Made by a program: the position numbers and the translations under genes. From Coptis chinensis (taxonomy: Eukaryota; Streptophyta; Magnoliopsida; Ranunculales; Ranunculaceae), in NCBI GenBank assembly GCA_015680905.1, contig JADFTS010000022.1, forward strand, positions 558,001 through 622,000: a stretch of DNA of 64,000 nucleotides, given 5' to 3'. The notes under the pieces were generated by a model. It searched no databases. It was not told where the DNA came from and saw nothing but the letters and a program-made list of their open reading frames with translations. Positions 48,685-56,520 of this stretch are shown piece after piece. Every line of letters starts with the position of its first letter. Position 1 is the first letter of the stretch.

Positions 48685-50792
48685 CGCGCACCCATATGTA
48701 TATTAGGTGGAAGATGTTAAAGTTTTAGGACGTACCCATGTCCAAAAAGACTAGACTCTATCAACTTTAATTCGTAATGCTTGTAAAATTCCTGTAAGTG
48801 AGTAATATCCTGACTCCGATCTATGCGTCCACCTTCCCTCGTCTTTGCAATCTTTATCTGAAAATTTGAACAAGCCCACAAATATGGAAGTCAACTTATA
48901 ACTCTTGCAAAAATAAGACTATAGAAGTGAGACAACTCCTGGGAAAAACATCTGGCAGATGCAAATGATACATGCTTACCATTCAAGTATGAAAATAATC
49001 TAAATCGAAGAAAAAGGGTTACCTTAATGACAGACGTCAACCCAGTCCTGAATTGTAAAACACCTTGTCCCTCGCAATTGGGGTCCAAGTTGCGTGCCAA
49101 TGAGCCAGCATGTTCGCACACTACATGGAGTGATAAAATTAATTGTGATGACTATAATAAATGAAAGAATTAGTCTCTCTAAGCTAGTACATACAGATTC
49201 TGGAGACAGTCGGATCTTGGTCTTGAATTTCATCAGCGGCTTCAAGTATAGATTCGATTATATCTGTATCACTGTTTGTATCCCTACGAAGAAGACAAGC
49301 ACGCACTAATCGCTCCCAATTCTCTTCAACTCCTCCAGATCTGTCGTTGTTATTGTTCAAGCCCTAAGTGAAATAGATTGTATGTTACCAACAATTATTT
49401 GGATAAAATAGTATCCGAATTACAATTTAACGTGGAAAGGGATTCAAAAGTCGATAGATTAGTAAGTTTGGCAATTGAATTAGGCTAAATAGAATCAGAA
49501 ATCAGATTCGGCACGTAATTGGAATCTAAAAAATACAGGTTCTTCGGGTGAAAGAAAAGAAAATTAATTGCAAATGACAGAAATAGTAAATGGAGGAAGT
49601 AACAAAATCAAATCTAGCACATAAGAACTCAAAAAACGGACCTCTTCTGGGATCAACCTCGCTGCATCTTCTGGAGGTATATTCTTTGTAAGCTCCTCCA
49701 GTACTTCCCTTAAAACATTCAGAGTTGCAGAAACCCTTTCCCATTTCATACTTTCCTGGTCCAGCCTAACATATTTAATCAAAGAATAATTAAAAGATAA
49801 ACATCAAGTAGAACTACTAAAAATAGATCTTCCAAAAGGAAATGGGGATACTATAAAAAATCATAATGAAGAATACACAAAAGAAAAGGCAGACTTTGAT
49901 ATAACGTAAACTAAAAACTAAGGGTGTGTACGCAAAAGAAAAGGCAGATTTTGCTATAAGGTAAGCTAAAAACTAAGGGTGTCTTGGTTTGCCAGAAAAC
50001 ATAACTTTTTAGTCTGTTGGTAGTATTTAGCTAGGAAAACGTTATCGAAAAATTTCAGGAAAAATTTATGAAAATCTTATCGGGCATTTTAGTTTTGAAC
50101 CCTAATTAAAAACGTATGGAGACTTTTTGAGCTTAGCAACTTAACACAGATGAGTGAAAGACAGCGATGTTTATCTTAATCGTAACCAAGAGATAGTAAT
50201 AGCTTCATGTACACAGAGAACGTTGTTGGATATTTGAATGGTAAAACTGAAACCGTATGTGTCACTCTTGCATAAGCCAATTACTTTGGAGTTACTAGGC
50301 AGTCTGTGCATAGTGGATCAACCTAATAAATGACTGTTTAAAGAGGTCTGATGTCTGTTTGAGATGTCTCTAATAAACACAACATTTTGAAACACTGTAG
50401 TGTCCATTCAAGTTAGTGTCTCAACAGACACAATGCCAGATAGATCTCCAAGCCTTTTCAAATAGACATCACAACACTAGACTCGATCATCTTTCTTTTG
50501 CATTATTGAATCTGTAAGTTATTTTATTTTGTTTCTTTTTCAGTTATTGTTACTCTCCACCATTCTCTATTACTGTTTTCCAAAAAACAGTGGTGACGGT
50601 ATCTATACTGTATCAATCTCTTTACTATCTATCTTGTGCGTGTACACTATCGTGGTGAGGCCGTAGACTTTGCAGAAGAATCAATATATATATAGATATA
50701 ACTTTTCTAACAAACGTCTACTTAAAATGAATACGTCAAAAGTGAAAACAAAAATACAAAATAACATACTAGAACATGATAACATATATAGA

Positions 50793-50847
<55 letters not shown>

Positions 50848-51511
50848 CGCGCACCCATATCTATATTAGGTGGAAGATGTTAAAGTTTTAGGACGTACCC
50901 ATGTCCAAAAAGACTAGACTCTATCAACTTTAATTCGTAATGCTTGTAAAATTCCTGTAAGCGAGTAATATCCTGACTCCGATCTAGTCCACCTTCCCTC
51001 GTCTTTGCAATCTTCATCTGAAAATTTGAACAAGCCCACAAATATGGAAGTCAACTTATAACTCTTGCAAAAATAAGACTATAGAAGTGAGACAACTCAT
51101 GGGAGAAACATCTGGCAGATGCAAATGATACATGCTTACCATTCAAGTATGAAAATAATCTAAAACGAAGAAAAAGGGTTACCTTAATGACAGACGTCAA
51201 CCCAGTCCTGAATTGTAAAACACCTTGTCCCTCGCAATTGGGGTTCAAGTTGAGTGCCAATGAGTAAGCATGTTCGCACACTACATGGAGTGATAAAATT
51301 AAATGTGATGACTATAATAAATGAAGGAATTAGTCTCTCTAAGCTAGTACATACAGATTCTGGAGACAGTAGGATCTTGGTCTTGAATTTCATCAGAGGC
51401 TTCAAGTATAGATTCGATTATGTTTGTGTCCTTACGAAGAAGACAAGCACGCACTAATCGCTCCCAATTCTCTTCAACTGAATTGCTGTCATCATTGTCT
51501 TCCTCGTTTTT
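43410..51511 (-). CDS. Locus B gene model: three callose-synthase-N-terminal modules plus kinase
   Basis: Joining the twelve module exons (B1-B3) to the kinase exon gives an open frame of about 862 residues without any internal stop. Module totals are 465, 513 and 546 bases, all multiples of three, and the kinase exon is 1065 bases. Junctions between modules (exon 4 donor GAAGAG|GT, exon 1 acceptor CACTTAG|GGC) are phase 0 on both sides. Introns between modules are about 280 bases. The product would be soluble, with three repeats of the cytosolic N-terminal domain of callose synthase and a C-terminal non-RD kinase. I know no described protein of this layout. Unresolved points are the start codon and the cryptic acceptor at 45305. 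The alternative is a separate 332-residue kinase gene beside a non-coding module array. Confidence 0.5.
44475..45545 (-). other. Intron-like DNA between module B3 and the kinase exon
   Basis: About 1.07 kb, paralogous to 29252-30372. It includes a 12-G run and an ATT repeat at about 45021-45052 that differ from locus A, and fewer copies of the 54-bp minisatellite. No receptor ectodomain coding is seen. Confidence 0.6.
45290..45304 (-). other. Remnant module acceptor with 4-codon alternative end (locus B)
   Basis: TTTCACTTAG is followed by GGC TCT TAC TGC TGA, as at 30118-30132. Use of this acceptor would end the protein without the kinase. It marks the breakpoint between module array and kinase-side DNA, shared by both loci. 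Confidence 0.6.
45546..47207 (-). CDS. Module B3: intact callose-synthase N-terminal-like exons 1-4
   Basis: Exons lie at 47036-47207, 46597-46694, 46220-46371 and 45546-45669 (546 bases, 182 codons, all open). Exon 1 encodes NWERLVRACLVPTSLENKN and ends SVPII; exon 2 gives LNLDPNSEGRDVFQFR; exon 3 gives ERGSIDQNQDITRLQEF, then DELREDEIKLRESG; exon 4 gives LEQKTVKRERVFATLKVLGE. Donors are GTATGT, GTAATC, GTATGT and GTCCGT. It is the paralogue of A5, but exon 2 is closer to A1. It joins in phase 0 to the kinase exon at 44474. Confidence 0.74.
47492..49363 (-). CDS. Module B2: intact callose-synthase N-terminal-like exons 1-4
   Basis: Exons lie at 49195-49363, 49023-49120, 48736-48857 and 47492-47615 (513 bases, 171 codons, all open). 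Exon 1 encodes ENWERLVRACLLRRDTNSD, then IIESILEAADEIQDQDPTV. Exon 3 is short (122 bases) and lacks the KNKVDELREDE segment present in A4, A5 and B3. Donors are GTATGT, GTAACC, GTACGT and GTCCGG. Intron 3 holds the 491-bp insertion and a (TA)n run. It is the intact counterpart of broken module A2. Confidence 0.73.
48073..48563 (+). mobile_element. Intron-3 insertion, copy in module B2
   Basis: 491 bp with TTGTTGGA and TTGTTAGA (opposite strand) ends. The left flank is ATG and the right flank ACG, so the proposed 3-bp target duplication has one mismatch here. Confidence 0.5.
48631..48682 (+). repeat. (TA)n microsatellite in intron 3 of B2
   Basis: A run of about 25 TA repeats. A similar run (50797-50845) stands at the same place in B1; modules A1 and A3 have only 5-6 repeats there. 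Expansion is specific to locus B. Confidence 0.9.
49642..51511 (-). CDS. Module B1: first callose-synthase-like module of locus B
   Basis: Exons lie at 51355 to at most 51511, 51183-51280, 50899-51017 and 49642-49765. All are open from the conserved VEENWERL (valine codon at 51476-51478), giving at least 155 codons. Exon 3 has a 3-base in-frame deletion relative to B2 (RI to L) and begins with an in-frame ATG (51015-51017). The frame is open upstream only to a TAA at 51512-51514 and has no ATG; two ATGs at 51490-51495 are in the +1 frame and reach TAG within NWERL, as in locus A. So either an upstream exon is missing, translation starts internally (for example at 51017), or the locus is not translated as drawn. 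A Helitron begins 135 bases upstream. Confidence 0.62.
50223..50713 (+). mobile_element. Intron-3 insertion, copy in module B1
   Basis: 491 bp, nearly identical to the copy in B2 and flanked by ACG on both sides, with the same TTGTT ends. Its similarity to B2 shows that B1 and B2 arose by a recent duplication including introns. Confidence 0.5.
50797..50845 (+). repeat. (TA)n microsatellite in intron 3 of B1
   Basis: About 24 dinucleotides at the same intron position as 48631-48682. Confidence 0.9.
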
Positions 51512-52109
51512 TTAAATCGTTCTTATTATTAAAACCCTTGAAATACCTTTTAAAAAAATTCATCGTTCAGCCAATTATTGTTGACAAAAGTAAACCAGGT
51601 TAGATATGAGATTGAGGATGACAAGAATCTGACTTCCAACATCTACTATCTATATACTATACTACTATACTAAATTTTAGAGACATTTAAAAGAGATTTT
51701 TCTCTCTCTCTCTTAAGTGACACACTAATATGAATATGATATGAATATGAAATGAAATATATTTTTCTCTCACTCTCCTAGGTGCTATCTAATATTAAAA
51801 ATTTTGAATCCATTATGCCTGCCACTTGTAATTAAAGTTTTTGAGTCTAATTAAAACTCTTCCTACTATTTGAGTACGGGTGTGAGTAATCAGTTGCAAC
51901 CTGTTACAATTACGACTCTATTACAAATAGTTTTATGACTTTTATCTATTATGATATTTCTATATGCTTGGTGTCCAATGAGACTGCCCAAATAATCAAC
52001 TAAACATGTTATTGAGATCTAGGGCATACAAATAAAATATACAATAAAATGTTATTTTGATCTTCTATAAAATGTTGTTTTGATAATTTTATTTCAGGGC
52101 ATACTACAT

Positions 52110-52222
52110 ATAAATTAGTCATTACCTCAATATATATCTATTGCTATGGTGTGAAATATTACGTATAAATTAGGCATTACCTCAATATATATCTACTGCT
52201 ATGGTGTGAAGAAAATATGAAA
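52110..52222 (+). repeat. ~55-bp tandem duplication in the Helitron
   Basis: The phrase ATTACCTCAATATATATCTA followed by TGCTATGGTGTGAA appears twice, about 55 bases apart. Confidence 0.75.
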
Positions 52223-53174
52223 CTAGATAGTTTAGAGTTGGAAAATATAGTCTGCTTGGGATTTTCTTACAGATGCTCATTCAAATAGCTTTTGTCGTTA
52301 TATGTTTTTCATATAAACTCTATAACTTTAAAGGCATAGGGTGTTTTGAGCTAACTTTGATTCATGTTCTAGCTCTCCCAAAAAGCTTCAATTATAGTAA
52401 TTCATTGTTCTGTATTGAAAGAATATCAACTACAAAATGATTATTGTAGTTTTGGAGAAAAATCGATCTGGAGTGGATTTAAGGGAGTAGTGACCACGGG
52501 TCGGGTCATGTCGCCTAAGCATGGCAGGAAAGTGATTAACGAACAATTGTTCATGATGAGAGGTCATTTGAGAATTTTTGTTTAGATCGCTTAGACCAAT
52601 TTGTTGAATTGAAGTGATAGGGATTCAAACCCAACGAAAAAATAGATGATTCAGAATACGTGTAGTGGAAAAAAGTGTATCAAAATGGAAACAATGAGAA
52701 GTTTGTTACTATATATTGATGTATCCTAGAGGCGTATGTGTGGTATTTAGGTATTGGGATGGGGAGGTTATTGATTTAGTGTATCCTCGATTGTCTAAAC
52801 ACTATGTTCTCTGTCCAGGTTCCATCTCTATATAGAATCATATCCATTAACTAATTTTCATTTAACATGTTATTATTCTACCCAGTCTAATATTGCATGA
52901 ATCAATCACATTATCAAAGTGATACTTGAGGGTATATCACCCAAAGTACTCAAGATAAAGAAATTGTTCTCATGGAGCAAATGCTTCTTCATTTACCAAC
53001 AATATAATTCTAAAAGATGAAAAAAAATAAAAAAAATAAAAAATTGTATTGTTATATATATGCTATGAGCTTACACAAAGTGATGTTAGTAGAAGAGTTA
53101 GTAGATTTTCAAGTGATGTTAATAAATTTAGTAGTGGGTCATTGACCAGGTTAGTAATTTATACTCAAATTACT

Positions 53175-53410
53175 AACCCCACAAAAATTGATTTATCCAA
53201 TGGTTTCTCAGCAACAAGACATGAGCTATAATCAAGTTGGTTTGATTTGATTGATTTAATGAAAATGCAATAAGAATTCGATCAAGTGAAGTGATGGACC
53301 AAAACATTAAGTGGAAATGGGGCTTTTGCTTGAACGACACCTGAACTTCAGAGGGGATTGGGAATGAGACGCATGGGAATATGGGATAGGCTGATAGAGT
53401 ATGCAATCAA
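53175..53410 (+). repeat. Diverged direct repeat in the Helitron, copy 1
   Basis: Shares AAAAATTGATTTATCCAA, CAAGACATGA, TATAATCAAGTTGGT and TTGAATGACACCT-type words, in the same order, with 55225-55440. It is diverged by many small changes and not coding. Confidence 0.6.
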
Positions 53411-54329
53411 GTTGAATATTAAGGTAGAGTTAAAAGGAAATAGATTTAATGCTTTGAATTATATTGCTTGCTACAATTTGTGCCTCCATAGATTATTTGT
53501 GATGTAGTTGACGTGTTCATGTGTGGGTGTTCGCAATTTTGCTACCAAATGTGTAGTTAAGACCTTTTGTACCTCCAAGGAAGGATTTTATCTCTCATAT
53601 GTGGCATCTTCTAATGGAGATGTGGTGACACTGATATCTACTTGATTGGCAAGCTCTAATGAGACTATGAGAGTCCATCAATTGCAAACATTGATTATCT
53701 TTAAATTAATTTAATAACAATTATCTTTAAATAGGAAAGATCTCATAATTACCCCATAAATTCATAAGGAAACATCTTTCAATTTGGAATCTATAGCTAT
53801 TATTTCCTAAAAAATATGAAAGAGTATTGCAATTATTTTCTAAAAAATAGGAAATTAAGATCTTATAATCACGGTTTTTATGATGGATATAATAAAAAAA
53901 AATGAACTTTTAGTTTGGGCGTATATATAATGTAGAGAACTACCTTATGACTGCATTAATTGTGCATATATATATACTAAATATTGTGTTTGATAATGAG
54001 AATAAACATAGGCAATAACATGGTACTGAACGTAGGCAACACGGTGATGAAAGGTAAACATTTAGATCTGAAGCAAACAATAGATGAAGAGGTAATAAAT
54101 TGGTGAATGGTGATGTTGTTATCTTGATGTTTCGTGGTTGTCCTTTGCCGAAATCAGATAATTAACATTCTTATTGCTAGTGGAAAGTTAGTATTTGATA
54201 ATCAAGATAGCGACTCTTGAAGAAATAAATGTTATATCACTAGTGTGCTTCTATTTTCCATTTAGAGCACATAATTTCTAAGGTTAGAAAAAACGACTCC
54301 ATAATCAATGGAGCAGTTGTGATGGGAGA

Positions 54330-54337
54330 GAATGAAT
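54330..54337 (+). repeat. 8-bp target-site duplication, left
   Basis: GAATGAAT is identical to 54730-54737 and flanks the MITE exactly. Confidence 0.85.
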
Positions 54338-54729
54338 CATAGTACAAAATATCAGGATATAGGTATTTATCAATATTCAATTTCTGGATATGTATCGCGG
54401 ATATATCTTTCTTTTTGGGGATATTTGACATTGTTCTACATGCAAATATCGTAGATATATTCAAAATATCGATAAATATCGTGGATATTGTGGATATTTC
54501 TTGATATATCATGATACATTATTTATATTTATTTGAAATATAATGGTAAATATTAAATAAAATTGTTATATATATAAAATATCGCAAAATATCACAAATA
54601 TCATCGAAATATTACCGATATTTGCAGTCGTATATATCTCTGTACATATTGTGATATTTATATATCTTTCTCTGAAATCTGGATAGATATCCCCAAATAT
54701 CGCGATATATCGGGATATTTTGTACTATG
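54338..54729. mobile_element. hAT-type MITE, 392 bp
   Basis: Perfect 16-base terminal inverted repeats (CATAGTACAAAATATC at the left and its reverse complement at the right) are flanked by the 8-base duplication GAATGAAT. The inverted similarity extends imperfectly inwards through GATAT/ATATC-rich sequence. An 8-base duplication points to the hAT superfamily. There is no transposase coding; the open frame on the minus strand across it is a by-product of the repeat. It is nested in the Helitron, so it inserted later. Confidence 0.88.
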
Positions 54730-54737
54730 GAATGAAT
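54730..54737 (+). repeat. 8-bp target-site duplication, right
   Basis: GAATGAAT, matching 54330-54337. Confidence 0.85.
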
Positions 54738-55224
54738 AGCTAGAGGTTAGCATATGAGGCCATGATCACCAGAGGCACACTCAACTCATTCGCCATGGAC
54801 TCCTTGAAATTGATTTAGAGCATATATCATTTTTAGTTCTTCAAATCGGCCTTTGTAATATATGGTTCACACTCATGAATAAACTAACAAATAAATGTTG
54901 CTTCTTGATTGTTCGTGGTTTCAATAATATGCAACTATTGGAGACACATAAGTAGAAAGTTTGCTTAAAAAATTAGAGGAAAGCAACTATGTTAACAACT
55001 TATGATACACAAAAATTGAACGAACAGGGGTCCTAAATTTTTTGAAAGACAACAATAATATACGAGAAGTAATAACATTCATGTGTGAAGTCGTAACATT
55101 ATCAAAGTGATATACTGGAACACCCAAACAAGTGCTCCAAACATTGTGCAAGATGAACTTATACTCTTAGAAGTATTACGTGAAAGAGCCATATAACTTA
55201 CATATTCTCCCTCAAACCACACAA

Positions 55225-55440
55225 AAAAAAATTGATTTATCCAAGTGAGTAGTGTTGGTGTCTCAGCGTCAAGACATGAACTATAATCAAGTTGGTGTTA
55301 TTTGATTGAATTAATGATCATTCACCAAGAATTCCATCATGTGAAAGTACGTGCTAGCTTGAATGACACCTCGACTTCAAAAGTGCTTCGGAAGGCCGGG
55401 GAAACGTGCTAGATTGCTAGAGTATGCATTGAAGTATAGA
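55225..55440 (+). repeat. Diverged direct repeat in the Helitron, copy 2
   Basis: Second copy of 53175-53410, with small insertions (for example GTGAGTAGTGTTGGTGTCTC). The pair suggests an old internal duplication in the Helitron or two captured copies of the same source. Confidence 0.6.
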
Positions 55441-55755
55441 ACACACTTGATCTTAATAAATACATAAATGCGTGGTTTTCTAATAGAAGAAAGTTCAATC
55501 TACTCTGCGCTACCTACCTGGCACATGAGAAGGAAACATGCATGGGTTTGGAGTCTAACAATAAGAGAAAAAAAAAATTCAAAGAGTTGTACATATATTG
55601 TTTATTTAATAGAAGTGTTTAAGTACATAAACAATGTTCTCGGATATTACAATTTTAATATGCAAAATACTTAAAAAGATCTCGGGCATATGCCCGGGTC
55701 CAAAATCTAGTAAATAACAAAAACAACAACGTACTTATTTCCATCTTCTACCCTA

Positions 55756-55761
55756 CACGTG
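55756..55761. promoter_or_regulatory. G-box core displaced from locus B by the Helitron
   Basis: CACGTG followed by a TGACTCAG word matches the arrangement upstream of locus A (40640-40665). Removing the Helitron would place it about 180-200 bases before the first exon of locus B. Now it is more than 4.2 kb away. Confidence 0.45.
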
Positions 55762-55779
55762 TGGGGTATGACTCAGCCC

Positions 55780-56520
55780 CAAGACTATTATAGAGGTAGA
55801 GCTGTCAACGGGTGGATCGAGCCGGACCTAGGTCGGGCCCATTTGTTAAATGTATGTGTTCAGTCCGGCCCGACTAGAGAATATTTTTTGGGAGTCTAGA
55901 ACCGGCCCAGCCCGATTGGCTAATGTACAAGTCCATCTCGAAAACCCTCACTTGATTCATTTCATGAAGATTCATAAAAACACAACTACATCAAATAAAA
56001 CTAGCTTCCGAACCCGTCCTACGAACGGGTGCCCTTATATTAAATTATTTTAAAAAAATATTAGTAATTATGCATATATGCATAGTTAGCTATGTGTAGC
56101 TATGAGATATGAAAATTATATTAATCACTATTCAAATTTCTTGAACCACTCTCTAAAAAAAGCACCAAACTTTGATAAAACTCATCGACTTCTTTTTGTT
56201 GTTAGGTTTAATAATAGAAGTTTGATTGAAGTTTTGTAAGAATGACAAATGTGGCGAAAATAATATTGAAGCTACTTGAATAGCAAAACATTCTCAATCA
56301 TAATAAAAGAATTATGATAAACACTACTTATAATACAAAACTATATTTGTCGAGACATTTATTCCCCGTACATATAACACAAACATGTTTTAGGGTTATT
56401 AGTTCAATGCATTTGCATCAAGTTTCTGATTTTCCATTAATTATTCTTTAGGGTTAGTTCAATGTAGTACGTTTCAACAACTTTCCAATTTCTCATTAAT
56501 TATTCTTTAAGGTTACTATA
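55780..56520. other. Gene-free DNA before array 2
   Basis: Begins with a GC-richer stretch (55800-55920) of GGCCC/CCGGCCC words like those of common plant dispersed repeats. AT-rich sequence without coding potential follows. Near 56395-56520 an AGTTCAATG / CCATTAATTATTCTTTA phrase is repeated about 65 bases apart. Confidence 0.5.

Larger units (their letters stand above)
51649..55710 (+). mobile_element. Non-autonomous Helitron, about 4.06 kb
   Basis: The left end is TCTATATACTATACTACTAT after an A. The right end is CTAG before a T. Eleven bases before the CTAG is a perfect 12-base palindrome, GGGCATATGCCC. These are the three marks of plant Helitrons: TC start, CTRR end with a 3' hairpin, and insertion between A and T without target duplication. 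No Rep/helicase coding is present, so it would depend on a helper. Sequences flanking it on both sides match a continuous stretch upstream of locus A (about 40560-40670), which serves as the empty site. It contains a nested hAT-type MITE and internal repeats. Confidence 0.78.

Noticed and set aside
30373..51511. A complete callose synthase gene
   Set aside because: Only the N-terminal four exons recur; no membrane segments and no glucan synthase domain are encoded anywhere in the window.
54240..54512. 90-codon minus-strand frame rich in isoleucine and serine
   Set aside because: It reads the GATAT-rich arm of the MITE and extends into its flank; no protein family.
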